DNA from: Filibacter tadaridae | GTDB lineage: Bacteria; Bacillota; Bacilli; Bacillales_A; Planococcaceae | Assembly (NCBI RefSeq): GCF_900609045.1 | Contig: NZ_UXAV01000054.1 | Location: 1-41,059 of the forward strand | Direction: 5' to 3' | DNA: 41,059 nucleotides | Shown here: one piece after another, positions 1 through 8,200 of the stretch | Position numbering within the stretch: position 1 is the stretch's first letter | How the letters are laid out: every line of letters starts with the position of its first letter | The notes under the pieces: model-generated | What the model was told of the DNA's origin: nothing | What the model saw: the letters and a program-made list of their open reading frames with translations, nothing else | Database searches by the model: none | Made by a program: the position numbers and the translations under genes

Positions 1-55
1 GGACTGTTGGTTGGAGATCATCGGGAACACCGCCTAGGATAATTGTTACTTTCAT
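1..55 (-). CDS. 5' end of an unidentified minus-strand gene (partial)
   Basis: Reading leftwards from an ATG at 55, an open frame runs off the window edge and begins MKVTIILGGVPDDLQPTV. Eighteen residues are too few to assign a family. No clear Shine-Dalgarno precedes the ATG, and a terminator-like hairpin with a T-run ends only about 6 bases upstream, which is odd for a start and argues for caution. It may be a real gene start just after a terminator, or a chance frame. Confidence 0.25.
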   Translation of the reverse strand, partial: MKVTIILGGVPDDLQPTV

Positions 56-60
56 TATAC

Positions 61-99
61 AAAAAAAACGACCTTTTCTCTACTGAGTGAAAGATCGTT
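61..99 (-). terminator. Rho-independent terminator reading leftwards
   Basis: On the minus strand an 11-bp stem with one mismatch (67-77 against 89-99) is followed directly by eight T residues (61-68). It would stop transcription coming leftwards from the repeat-bearing region 100-490. Confidence 0.55.
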
Positions 100-136
100 C
101 TATCTGGGGTACTTTTTTATAGTGAGAACTAGTTGA

Positions 137-365
137 TTGTAGTGGAGAGCGGCGACTCCTGCGGGAACAGCACGAGCTGAAGACCCTGGACTGAGCGCAG
201 CGAGGGAAGCGGCTGAAGCCGTGCCCGCGGAAAGCGTCCGCTCGGAACGGAAATCAACGGTATTTGATAAAGTTGGACTTTTTCAGTGGCCTCGCGGTCT
301 TCTGGCAGGCTTATTGCGGGAGGCATCCCCGAGCGCCGAGCGTTGTTAAGAGGACTCTTTACGTC
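137..365. repeat. GC-rich dispersed Bacillaceae-type intergenic repeat
   Basis: A GC-rich block (about 137-262) contains the phrases GGCGACTCCTGCGGGAACAG, GGCTGAAGCCGTGCCCGCGG and GGAAATCAACGG. I recognise these from non-coding repeats scattered through many Bacillaceae genomes. A second GC-rich part (about 285-365) follows. The composition contrasts sharply with the AT-rich flanks, and no convincing coding frame with a ribosome site is present. Identification is from memory of the motif, not from a search. Confidence 0.6.
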
Positions 366-461
366 AACATAAATAGTTAAGTGGTAATCCACCCACGCTA
401 GTCAATTAGTACGAATGTGCAATACTTTCCACTATCTTATGATTTTCGTAGAATTAGCGTT

Positions 462-467
462 TATAAT
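462..467 (+). promoter_or_regulatory. Candidate -10 box for the SLH phosphodiester-glycosidase gene
   Basis: A consensus TATAAT lies 27 bases before the coding start at 494. No good -35 hexamer is found at 16-18 bases upstream (only ATGATT/TGATTT), so the promoter would be weak or activator-dependent. Confidence 0.4.
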
Positions 468-493
468 AGACTTACTACATAAGAGGTTGGAGG

Positions 494-3253
494 TTGCTAG
501 AAAAAGTGTTTACACATACTAAAATCTATCGAATTGTAACGATGTCACTCGTCTTTTTGCTTGCTTTTCCTGCACTATCATTCGCTACAGGAAAAGAACA
601 GATTAAAATTTCAAACGGCGTTCAGTACGACTATAACCAACAGACAATTTCCGGGTACCCGCAAGCTATCCGTCATATGACGGTCGACTTGAAGGATCCT
701 TATACGACTGTTGATGTCGGCTACCCGACACCGTTAAATAAGCTAAGCCCTACGACAAAGCAGGCAAACGCATATACAGGTCCCGGTAAACAAGTGGCCG
801 GTGCCATCAACGGATCGTTTTTCTGGTCAGCTGATCAAGGCCATTTACCGATGTACTTGATCGCTTATCGGGACAGGCTGATGAATGCTGGAATAATCGC
901 GTCAGGATCCGACCAATATGTCAATCAACCGATTGCTTTCGGCATCGACAAAAATGGCAAAGGAAAAATTGATGCGTATAATCTAAGTCTTTCATTCAAC
1001 CATGCTGGAACGGATTATCCAATTACGAGTACGGACAAACACCGTTCGAATGATAATCTCATTTTATATACACCGCTTTATCCGGAACCGACAACTGAAA
1101 CAAATGCCCTTGGGATTGAGCTTGTCATTTCAGGCGTGTCGGGTGGAACTGCCCTTAACTTCGGGGAAACGGTTTCAGGTACAGTCTCTGCTGTTAGACA
1201 GCGCGGAGATCAAACGGCATCTACGATTCCAAAAGACGGATTTGTCTTGTCTGCCCATGGAGAGGCCATGCAGATTGTAAAAGACATTGGGATTGGTGAA
1301 AAGATTTCCATTACGACGAACATCGACGAGCAGTGGAAAGGCTCGTCATTCATGTTGACATCAGGTCCTGAACTTGTGAAAAACGGCAAAGTGGACTTGG
1401 GAATCGACGTTACGAGTGACCGGGCTAGAGAACGCGCACCGCGTACAGCGATTGCAATCGACAAGACGGGCACAAAAGTGTTCATGGTAACGGTCGACGG
1501 TAGACAAGCGCCGTATAGCAAAGGAATGGCTTTGAAAGAGTTTGCCGAATACCTTGTTTCCATCGGGGCGGATCGTGCCCTAAATCTTGACGGAGGCGGT
1601 TCCACGACAATGGCTGTCCGTAAACCAGGGGACTTCAATGTTTCTTTGTTCAATAGGCCATCAGATGGCCGTGAACGTTCCGTTTCAACATCACTATTCG
1701 CGGTTTCGACTGCTCCAAAAGGAACATCGGCAACTGTATCTGCAGAGCTTGCGAAAAAGGGTGTCTATTTAAAAGGAACAAAAGGTTCAGTAGTACTCAA
1801 TCATGTGATGGACAACTATTATAATCCCGTGAAGTTTAGTACAAAGAATATGAAACTTTCGTCACCACAAGGTTTGATTTCAACAAATGGTCTGAATTTC
1901 ACGGCTGAAAAAGCAGGTGTTGGATCAATCACTATTCAAGGTGACGGTGCAACAGGGACTATTCCATTGGAAGTCGTTGAGTCTATAGCGAAAGTCACAC
2001 CTTCTACGCCTAGCGTTGAAGTCCGCGCAGGCGAAAAGAAGACCATCACTGTCAAAGCGTTGGACAGCAAAAATAGGGAAGTTATATTTGACCCTTCGCT
2101 TGTGAAATGGTCAGTGACGCCGAACATTGGAACAATTACTGCGGCAGGCGTTTTCACTGCGACGACAACAAATGGTAGCGGAACGATTACAGCAAAACTA
2201 GCCGATAAAAAAGTGACAATTTCAGTTGCAATCACAGGCGAATACTATCGAATTGATCGAATGGAAAGTATAAAAAATTGGCAAGCGAGTGCGGTAAACG
2301 GTACAGCACAGATTTCCACTAACAGTGCAAAAGAACCCGCATTTGAAGGCAGCAACGCATTGAAATTAACCTATGATTTCACTGGGAAATCCGGGACTTC
2401 CGCTGCTTACATCAACGCGAAGACACCGATGAAAACAGGCGGGAAACCAGTGAAGCTAACTGCACGTGTGTATGGTGACGCAAGTCAGACATGGCTTCGT
2501 GGTAAAATTGCAGATAGTACAGGAGAAGAATATACAATTGATTTCACGCCGGAAAACGGTTTGAAATGGCTTGGATGGAACTATGTAACTGCAGAAATAC
2601 CGTCCGCTGTAGAAGGGGATGTAACCCTGAAGCAAATCTATATTGCTCAGCCGACTGCTTCTCTCAAAACAAAAGGGTCCATCATGATTGATGATGTAAA
2701 AGCAGTTTATAATGCAAAATTCAAAGAAGGTCTCTTCAAAGATACAGGATTGACATTCAGAGCAGAAAAAGAAATTAGTGCACTTGTCAATGAAGGCATC
2801 ATTGCAGGCTATGCAGATGGCTCATTTGGTCCTTATCAGGAGTTGACCAGACAACAAGGAGCAATCTTGCTTGCACGTGCGTTAAAGCTTCCACTGGACA
2901 ATGTTAAAGACCCAGGCTTTACTGACATGGCACCAAGCATGGCATTTTACAAAGAAGTGGCTGCGGTTGCAGGTAAAGGCATTATCCGAGGGAAAGAAAG
3001 TGGAACAAAGTTTGATCCAAACGGTAAATTGACACGCGCAGAAATGGCCGCTATTTTGCAACGAGGATTTAGCCTTCCGTTGTCCGAGAAGAACTATTTC
3101 AATGACAGTAAAGGAAGCTTTGCCTATGAAGCTATCAATTCTCTTGCGTTAAATGGAATTACCGAAGGGATCGGCGGCGGCAAGTTTGGCCCAGCGCAAA
3201 ATATTAGCCGCGCAGATTTCTCCGTCTTCTTATATAGAACACTATCAAAATGA
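494..3253 (+). CDS. SLH-anchored phosphodiester glycosidase-family surface protein
   Basis: A predicted secreted 919-residue protein. Residues 1-31 form a signal peptide ending near LSFA. Residues ~90-410 match the phosphodiester glycosidase (NAGPA/DUF2233) family, with INGSFFW and the hallmark LNLDGGGSTTM. Residues ~415-590 look like Ig-like (Big) modules, and ~590-745 like a carbohydrate-binding beta-sandwich. Three SLH domains fill ~750-919 (for example IAGYADGSFGPYQELTRQQ). The NAGPA family hydrolyses sugar phosphodiesters, and SLH domains bind secondary cell-wall polymer, so a wall-bound enzyme acting on phosphodiester-linked glycans is likely. The substrate is unknown. The start is TTG, with AAGAGG seven bases upstream; GTG at 506 is an alternative. 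It converges on another SLH gene across a shared terminator. Confidence 0.85.
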   Translation: MLEKVFTHTKIYRIVTMSLVFLLAFPALSFATGKEQIKISNGVQYDYNQQTISGYPQAIRHMTVDLKDPYTTVDVGYPTPLNKLSPTTKQANAYTGPGKQVAGAINGSFFWSADQGHLPMYLIAYRDRLMNAGIIASGSDQYVNQPIAFGIDKNGKGKIDAYNLSLSFNHAGTDYPITSTDKHRSNDNLILYTPLYPEPTTETNALGIELVISGVSGGTALNFGETVSGTVSAVRQRGDQTASTIPKDGFVLSAHGEAMQIVKDIGIGEKISITTNIDEQWKGSSFMLTSGPELVKNGKVDLGIDVTSDRARERAPRTAIAIDKTGTKVFMVTVDGRQAPYSKGMALKEFAEYLVSIGADRALNLDGGGSTTMAVRKPGDFNVSLFNRPSDGRERSVSTSLFAVSTAPKGTSATVSAELAKKGVYLKGTKGSVVLNHVMDNYYNPVKFSTKNMKLSSPQGLISTNGLNFTAEKAGVGSITIQGDGATGTIPLEVVESIAKVTPSTPSVEVRAGEKKTITVKALDSKNREVIFDPSLVKWSVTPNIGTITAAGVFTATTTNGSGTITAKLADKKVTISVAITGEYYRIDRMESIKNWQASAVNGTAQISTNSAKEPAFEGSNALKLTYDFTGKSGTSAAYINAKTPMKTGGKPVKLTARVYGDASQTWLRGKIADSTGEEYTIDFTPENGLKWLGWNYVTAEIPSAVEGDVTLKQIYIAQPTASLKTKGSIMIDDVKAVYNAKFKEGLFKDTGLTFRAEKEISALVNEGIIAGYADGSFGPYQELTRQQGAILLARALKLPLDNVKDPGFTDMAPSMAFYKEVAAVAGKGIIRGKESGTKFDPNGKLTRAEMAAILQRGFSLPLSEKNYFNDSKGSFAYEAINSLALNGITEGIGGGKFGPAQNISRADFSVFLYRTLSK

Positions 3254-3272
3254 ATTAATAGAAACTTAGTCT

Positions 3273-3300
3273 TTTAGATTGCAGAAGATTATGGTACAAT
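3273..3300 (+). promoter_or_regulatory. Extended -10 promoter before a short structured transcript
   Basis: TTTAGA (3273-3278), a 16-base spacer and TACAAT (3295-3300). A TG dinucleotide at 3292-3293 makes an extended -10. It lies between the end of the upstream gene and a terminator about 100 bases downstream, with no gene between. Confidence 0.4.
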
Positions 3301-3304
3301 GTGT

Positions 3305-3404
3305 ATGTAGGATATTCCTTTCATACAATAGAAATAGACGTAGTGAGCCTGGTTGATGGCGCAAAAAATCCGTGGAGAGCTTCAGTTCTCCGCGGATTCT
3401 TTTT
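3305..3404 (+). ncRNA. Candidate ~100-nt small RNA
   Basis: Between the extended -10 promoter and a strong terminator there is no reading frame with a ribosome site. The expected transcript begins near a 5' hairpin (GTATG 3303-3307 and AGGA 3309-3312 pairing with TCCT 3316-3319 and CATAC 3322-3326). It ends with a 12-bp GC-rich stem (3367-3378 with 3387-3398, one G-T pair) and a T-run to 3404. This is the architecture of an independent small RNA. It could instead be a relic leader of a lost gene. I do not recognise a family. Confidence 0.35.
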
Positions 3405-3443
3405 GTATAAAAAAATAGTTTCTGTGCATTTAGATAATCGACA

Positions 3444-3481
3444 AAAAAGCGTATTGCCTGTAAATAGGCAATACGCTTTTT
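3444..3481. terminator. Bidirectional terminator between convergent SLH genes
   Basis: A perfect 16-bp stem (3444-3459 with 3466-3481) and a six-base loop, flanked by A-run and T-run arms, so it can end transcription on either strand. It is best placed to serve the minus-strand SLH gene ending at 3535. Confidence 0.8.
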
Positions 3482-3497
3482 AACATACTACACACCC

Positions 3498-3516
3498 GGT
3501 GCCAGTTACTGACACC
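3498..3516. repeat. Short intergenic palindrome repeat, copy 1
   Basis: GGTGCCAGTTACTGACACC, an imperfect palindrome. Close relatives occur at 6978, 7018 (inverted), 8806 and 14820, always in intergenic DNA of the non-polysaccharide part of the window. Confidence 0.55.
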
Positions 3517-3534
3517 AGTCGCAATGGAACAAAC

Positions 3535-5466
3535 TTAGTTAATGAACTTAATAGATTGCAAGAAGTTATAAAGGATTTTTGCTGTTTGCGCACGATTTGC
3601 ATCAGCTAACGGACGGAATGTGTTATCTGTATAGCCATCCAAGTAACCAGCTTTATATACTTTATCAACATGTGTGCGTGATGCTGCACCGATTTTGTCG
3701 TAGTCTTTAAAAGAAGTTATTTTTTTCGAGTTATCAAGTTTCACGTCTTTTGAGTCGATAAAGTCAATTGCACGGCTAATCATAATAGCTGCTTGATCGC
3801 GTGTAATTTCTTCGTATGGACGGAACGTTCCATCCTTATATCCAGCAATTAATCCAGCTTCAGCTACTGCTGTGATTTCACCGTTTTTATTGACACCTTG
3901 GCTAGTTGAAACGTCTGTAAAGCCTGTTTTACTAGCATCAGTTGCGACAATACCTAAACCACGTGCTAAAATCGCTGCAAACTCGCCCCGTGTAACAATT
4001 TTAGACGGTTTGAATGATGTAGAAGAAACACCATTGACAATCTTTTTAGAAGCTAACTTTTCAACGTACTCTTCAGCCCATGTCGCACCTTTGTCGACAT
4101 CGATAAACGTTTTAGAGTGCTCGATTAATGTGTACGTAGAGTTTGTTGAGCGACGTAGTAGAGCACTTTTTTCATCATTGACATATGTCGGAACGGCAAT
4201 AATGGACCCATCAGCTTGTACAACTACACCGAGAGTAGTCGCCGGATTCAAGTTAGAATTAGCTTCAATGCCGCGAGTGATTGGGTGTTTGAACGATTTA
4301 AGTTCAACAGATTTATTATCAGGTGCTACAAGTTCAACCTTAAAGTCTATTGCTTTTGAAAGAACCTTATAGCGTGTGTCTTTATCTAGAATATTCGACA
4401 CTGGTGTAATGCTGATAGTAAGTTTTAGTTCAGCAGCTGTTACACCTAATTGCTTAGCTGCTTCTGCCATCTCAACATTTTTCACTGGAATTGAATAAGA
4501 TGCACCTTGAACTTGTGCAACGATAGCAGCGCTACCATTTTTCTCTAGAAGCGCATTCATTACAAGCGCTGGAATTCCTACAGTTCCTTGTGTCTCTTCA
4601 ACTGTTAACACTAATTCATTTACTTCCTTTGAATCGTTAATCGCATCAATGACAGCTTGTGGGTTGGATTCCATAGAATCAGGTGTTGTAGAAATCTGAC
4701 CATTGTCGTTATCCGGGATATCTGTTACCGGTGGAGTGACGCCACCGCCACCTACTGGAGGAGTTGCAGGGTTGTAGTTTTTCGCTAATTTAACGAAGGC
4801 ATCTTTTTGATCATCGGTAATTTTAGCTTTAGCTAGGATACCTTGCAATACGGTAGGAACTTCATCGACTTTAACAGTTTTTCTAATGCCATCTGTAATT
4901 TTTGGATAGTTATCACTCGTAGCTGATTGCAATAAAACGTCCCTAAAAATATCATAGTAAGAAGAGAAATTATCCTTTTTTCCTAATTCCTTAAAAACAT
5001 TTGATTCAACAAATACAAGGAAATTAACGAACTCTATCTTCGTTATGTCTTCACCGAATGCATTCTTTAAATTATCATCGCTTACGTTTTTATCAAATTC
5101 TTTGAATGCATTCTCCAAACCGATAACTGAATGGGAGCTAGCCAATAGCTTTACTAACTCTTTGACTACTGTTCTTGCATTATCATTATTTTGGTCTTTC
5201 AATAGTGAGTTAATATTATCCTCCCATGCATTTTCTGCAAGAGCTCCATTTATTTGATTCTGGGCTGCAACTAGATGGCCTTGGTCAGCATCACTCAACT
5301 TATCGTAGGCAGTGTTTAAATCTGCAATAAGTGCATCAATAGATGCGTAGCCCGTTGCGGCACTAGCTTTATCCGCATTTACACCGACAGCTAATACTGG
5401 TGTAAGAGCGACTGCCCCTGCCATTAACACTTTCAATGGCCTGTTTTTTGTTTTGATTTTCGACAT
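3535..5466 (-). CDS. SLH-domain surface protein, S-layer-like
   Basis: A 643-residue secreted protein. Residues 1-37 are a signal peptide (basic start, then a hydrophobic run ending near ASAA). Residues ~40-230 are a charged helical region with no family I recognise. A Pro/Gly-rich linker (PPVGGGGVTPP) follows at ~235-245, then ~260-450 a beta-rich region of the kind seen in surface-layer adhesins. Residues ~455-643 hold three SLH domains (IVNGVSSTSFKPSKIVTRGE, IAGYKDGTFRPYEEITRDQ, LDGYTDNTFRPLADANRAQ). SLH repeats bind secondary wall polymer, so the protein sits on the cell wall. The ATG at 5466 follows AAGGGAG at good spacing. A near-consensus promoter lies just inside the edge of a MITE-like repeat. 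It is small for a main S-layer protein, so an accessory role is more likely. Confidence 0.8.
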   Translation of the reverse strand: MSKIKTKNRPLKVLMAGAVALTPVLAVGVNADKASAATGYASIDALIADLNTAYDKLSDADQGHLVAAQNQINGALAENAWEDNINSLLKDQNNDNARTVVKELVKLLASSHSVIGLENAFKEFDKNVSDDNLKNAFGEDITKIEFVNFLVFVESNVFKELGKKDNFSSYYDIFRDVLLQSATSDNYPKITDGIRKTVKVDEVPTVLQGILAKAKITDDQKDAFVKLAKNYNPATPPVGGGGVTPPVTDIPDNDNGQISTTPDSMESNPQAVIDAINDSKEVNELVLTVEETQGTVGIPALVMNALLEKNGSAAIVAQVQGASYSIPVKNVEMAEAAKQLGVTAAELKLTISITPVSNILDKDTRYKVLSKAIDFKVELVAPDNKSVELKSFKHPITRGIEANSNLNPATTLGVVVQADGSIIAVPTYVNDEKSALLRRSTNSTYTLIEHSKTFIDVDKGATWAEEYVEKLASKKIVNGVSSTSFKPSKIVTRGEFAAILARGLGIVATDASKTGFTDVSTSQGVNKNGEITAVAEAGLIAGYKDGTFRPYEEITRDQAAIMISRAIDFIDSKDVKLDNSKKITSFKDYDKIGAASRTHVDKVYKAGYLDGYTDNTFRPLADANRAQTAKILYNFLQSIKFIN

Positions 5467-5506
5467 AAGAACACTCCCTTTGAATTTTACAATTCTATTT
5501 GTTTAA

Positions 5507-5535
5507 ATTATAGACTAGGTTATTTCCAATAGCAA
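5507..5535 (-). promoter_or_regulatory. Sigma-A promoter of the SLH gene
   Basis: On the minus strand, TTGCTA (5535-5530), a 17-base spacer and TATAAT (5512-5507), 41 bases before the ATG. The -35 box lies right at the outer flank of the MITE-like repeat at 5545-5688, so the repeat forms the DNA just upstream. Confidence 0.7.
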
Positions 5536-5544
5536 ATTGTGTGT

Positions 5545-5688
5545 GTACCTGTGCGACAAACAACAACACACAATTCATGCAATTGTATAAAGATACGGCA
5601 TAGTCTAACTTTTCGCGTGCTTATATAATCTCTGGCTTATAAATATGTAATTGTAGTGTATTGTCGGAATAGTGCCACGCACAGGTAC
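5545..5688 (-). mobile_element. MITE-like element, copy 1 (144 bp)
   Basis: Perfect 11-bp terminal inverted repeats, GTACCTGTGCG at 5545-5555 and CGCACAGGTAC at 5678-5688. Its minus strand contains the family signature (ACTATTCCGACAATACACTA, then a G/T-rich stretch ending in GCACAGGTAC) also seen at 36837, 38940 and 40590. No coding capacity. It lies between two genes that both read leftwards, next to the SLH promoter. Confidence 0.7.
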
Positions 5689-5691
5689 TCC

Positions 5692-5727
5692 AAAAAAGCC
5701 CACTACATCATTCACGTAGTGGACTTT
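5692..5727 (-). terminator. Terminator of the LysM/NlpC-P60 gene
   Basis: Read leftwards, a stem of about 10 bp (GTCCACTAC pairing with GTAGTGGGC) with a nine-base loop and a run of six T. It sits directly after the stop codon at 5731. Confidence 0.75.
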
Positions 5728-5730
5728 CAT

Positions 5731-6810
5731 TCAATTCATCGCATAAAGCCGTTTAAAACTATCAAAATGCTGTGCCCAATAACCTGCCTGTAGACTCGAA
5801 ATCTGAACACGATCACCACCGGCGTGAATGAATGTATGATTACCAAGATAGATTCCCATATGGGAAATGCCCGCCCGATACGTATCCTTGAAAAATACGA
5901 GATCGCCAACTTGCGGATTGCTTACTTCATAAGAACGTGCATCAAATCCAATCGTATTTGTGCGGGGAACGCTCACGCCCGCAGTACTATACACATGATA
6001 GATGTAGCCGCTACAGTCAAATCCTCGAGCTGTCGAGCCACCCCATACATACGGTGTACCAATAAGCGAAGTCGCTGTTGAAATAACAGAGCCAACCGTT
6101 CCGGAACCCGTGGGAACAGAAGGAGACACTACAGGCGCGGATACCGGCTTCGTGTTTGGTTGTGTCGCAACAAGTGCATTTTCAACTTTCAAGACTTGTC
6201 CCACACGAATGTTACTCGAAGTTAGGTTGTTCCAGTTCATCAATTGCGTAACCGTAATCCCTTGTCGGTAAGCAATGCCTGACAACGTATCACCCGCTAC
6301 AACACGAACTGTGCCGGTCGTTGAGACGGTAGGGGCAGGTTTCTTTGGTACGGCCGGTTTCGATACAACTGGCGTTGAACCAGTTGTGCCCGTCACTTTC
6401 AACGATTGCCCAGCAAAGATGCGATCACCAGAAAGTCCGTTTAGTTGCTGAATACTACGGACAGTTGTTTGATGTCGCTGCGCAATCCGGGATAATGTAT
6501 CACCGGAAGCAACCACATATAGATGTGAAGATTCAACTGTGGTACTTTGCTTAACGGGCTTCTTTTGAGCTGGCTTTGTTGCCACCACTGTAGAAGACGC
6601 AGCCAGTTTCAACGTCTGATTCGGATGAATCATATCTGACGTCAACTGATTCCACGATTTCAAATCTGATACCGAAACAGCATGTGCCGCGGCAACTTTC
6701 CAAAGACTATCACCAGGTTGAACGGCGTACGAACTAGCTTCTGTATCTGAAACTCCGACAAAAAGGGCCAGTGAACCCGCAGCAAGTGCTGAAAATGCGA
6801 CTTTTTTCAT
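5731..6810 (-). CDS. Triple-LysM NlpC/P60 peptidoglycan endopeptidase
   Basis: A 359-residue secreted wall hydrolase of the LytF/CwlS/LytE type. Residues 1-25 are a signal peptide. Three LysM domains lie at ~27-70, 96-140 and 167-210, joined by Lys/Pro/Thr-rich linkers; LysM binds peptidoglycan glycan chains. The C-terminal ~240-359 is an NlpC/P60 domain with the catalytic triad visible as Cys266 (FDCSGY), His317 (ISHMGIYLG) and His329 (FIHAGG). Such enzymes cut the D-Glu-meso-diaminopimelate bond of stem peptides, typically in cell separation. The ATG at 6810 follows AAAGGAGAG. A TATAAT lies about 40 bases upstream without an obvious -35. It has its own terminator, so it is probably monocistronic. 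Confidence 0.9.
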   Translation of the reverse strand: MKKVAFSALAAGSLALFVGVSDTEASSYAVQPGDSLWKVAAAHAVSVSDLKSWNQLTSDMIHPNQTLKLAASSTVVATKPAQKKPVKQSTTVESSHLYVVASGDTLSRIAQRHQTTVRSIQQLNGLSGDRIFAGQSLKVTGTTGSTPVVSKPAVPKKPAPTVSTTGTVRVVAGDTLSGIAYRQGITVTQLMNWNNLTSSNIRVGQVLKVENALVATQPNTKPVSAPVVSPSVPTGSGTVGSVISTATSLIGTPYVWGGSTARGFDCSGYIYHVYSTAGVSVPRTNTIGFDARSYEVSNPQVGDLVFFKDTYRAGISHMGIYLGNHTFIHAGGDRVQISSLQAGYWAQHFDSFKRLYAMN

Positions 6811-6977
6811 GTTGTCTCTCCTTTGAAATGGGTAATAGATTAGTTGGATTATAGAAGTGGGACAAGAAGTACTATTTGTCTACTATTCTAGCTATAAATA
6901 GAATAATAGGCAATCTATTTTGACAGTAAAATTTGATTATCCGACGGATGTTGTTGATTCACGCTTCAATCAATTAA

Positions 6978-6997
6978 GGTGCCAGGCTACTGACACC
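6978..6997. repeat. Short intergenic palindrome repeat, copy 2
   Basis: GGTGCCAGGCTACTGACACC, one base longer than the copy at 3498. It faces the inverted copy at 7018-7036 across about 20 bases. Confidence 0.5.
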
Positions 6998-7017
6998 CTA
7001 ATTGCGTCCCTCAAATT

Positions 7018-7036
7018 GCGGCAGTACCTGGCATCC
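7018..7036. repeat. Short intergenic palindrome repeat, inverted copy 3
   Basis: Its reverse complement begins GGATGCCAGGTACTG, the same family as the copies at 6978 and 8806. Together with the copy at 6978 it makes an inverted pair between the sigma-factor gene and the LysM gene. Confidence 0.45.
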
Positions 7037-7071
7037 CGTAAGTAAAGAAATCGAAATAGGAACTACCTTAA

Positions 7072-7566
7072 CTAACAAGAGCCTACACCTATTCCCCCCC
7101 TCAACTTCACCAACATCCGCTCCCGCCGTTTCTTAACACCCGCAACCGTTATACCAACCTTCTCCGCGCATTCCTTCAACGTAAAACCCTCAACGAACAG
7201 CCACCGGACAAGTTCCCGCTCAGCAGGCGACAATAGGTCCAGTGCTTCTGCAAGTTCACTTTTTTCGCCGGAATGAACATCGAATTCGCCACCAATTGTA
7301 AACGCCAATAGCTCATCATCCATCCGCATGACATTCTCGTCAAACCGACTTTCTCTTTTCAATTCATCCAGCATGGCACCTCGAATGCTTCGATAGGCGA
7401 ACGGTGTAAAGTTCCCCTTGGCGATGTCAAATCGGTTCCATGCCTGCCATAGTGCAACTCTGCCTGCTTGTTTGAAACTTTCATGATCACGGTAAATACT
7501 CAGTTTGCGGATAGAGGCGGAAATCATTGGTTCATATTGTTCCAAAACGTCTTCAAAATTCATCAT
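7072..7566 (-). CDS. Small sigma-70-family alternative sigma factor
   Basis: 164 residues from the ATG at 7566 (MMNFEDVLEQYEPMI), which has GGAAGG eight bases upstream. The frame stays open to 7647 but has no better start. A region-2-like part (FKQAGRVALWQAWNRFD, PFAYRSIRGAMLDELKRESR) should bind core polymerase and the -10 element. A region-4-like helix-turn-helix (LSPAERELVRWL, TLKECAEKVGITVAGVKKRR) should bind the -35 element. Size and region 2 resemble the small SigH/ComX-type factors of Firmicutes. It is divergent from comK across 634 bases, so a competence role is attractive but inferred. No anti-sigma gene is adjacent. Confidence 0.8.
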   Translation of the reverse strand: MMNFEDVLEQYEPMISASIRKLSIYRDHESFKQAGRVALWQAWNRFDIAKGNFTPFAYRSIRGAMLDELKRESRFDENVMRMDDELLAFTIGGEFDVHSGEKSELAEALDLLSPAERELVRWLFVEGFTLKECAEKVGITVAGVKKRRERMLVKLRGGIGVGSC

Positions 7567-7752
7567 TTGAGCGGCCTTCCAGACCGTGCACGATACATTG
7601 TATTCCCGGGTGACTACATCGTAGTTCATAAGAAACGGGCAATCCAACGAGAGTTCATGACGTTTGGCATACCATAATCGAAGAATCAGGGGTCGAAAAA
7701 GGACTTATGGGTAGAGGTAATTGGATTATTAAGTCTTTGTAGAAAACTTGCA

Positions 7753-7878
7753 CGCACCTGTGCAAAAAAAAATAACAAGCAATTCATGCAACTGTATAAT
7801 TATACGGAAACCATTAAAAATTCAGGCACTTATCTAATCCGCATCTTATAAATATGCAATTGTAGTGAATTAACTGAA
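7753..7878 (-). mobile_element. Divergent MITE-like element, copy 2
   Basis: It begins CGCACCTGTGCA and carries CAATTCATGCAACTGTATAA, then AATATGCAATTGTAGTGAAT, in the same order and orientation as the element at 5545-5688. The right inverted repeat is lost and the middle has drifted, so this is an old copy. It lies in the spacer between the divergent sigma-factor and comK genes. Confidence 0.55.
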
Positions 7879-8190
7879 TGCCTTTATACATGAGGATACG
7901 AAAGTAGATGCTTGTAAAATTACTACGAATCAAATTTCAATTCAAAAAATTAAAAATAAAAAGAGGAGAATCGACTTCTTGTGTCGAATTAACAAATACG
8001 TAGAAAAGGAGATGCGCTAAGGTTCGACTAATTTCATTGCAACTCGGGAAATTAAGTTAAGAACAACGATGAGAAAATGGCTGAGTGGGATAAGGAGTGG
8101 GTGAAGAGTCAAGCTGGATCAATAGCGCTTTAGCATACTAATCCAGGAACAGGGATTGGAAGAATAGATAAAAGGGATTTATACAGGAGG
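7879..8190. other. Long comK upstream region without a clear gene
   Basis: No frame with a convincing ribosome site and length is seen on either strand. It is purine-rich on the + strand and includes several AGGAG-like strings without following genes. It may hold comK regulatory sites, but I could not identify clear AAAA-N5-TTTT ComK boxes. Confidence 0.4.
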
Positions 8191-8200
8191 AGAATGAAGA

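Noticed and set aside
129..392. Open frame of 87 codons on the minus strand
   Set aside because: It lies across the GC-rich dispersed repeat, where long chance frames are common, and has no ribosome site.
3301..3483. Open frame of 60 codons on the + strand
   Set aside because: It runs through two terminator stems and lacks a ribosome site; the region is better explained as a small transcript plus terminators.
8077..8133. Short frame of 18 codons upstream of comK
   Set aside because: No ribosome site and no recognisable peptide; chance cannot be excluded.
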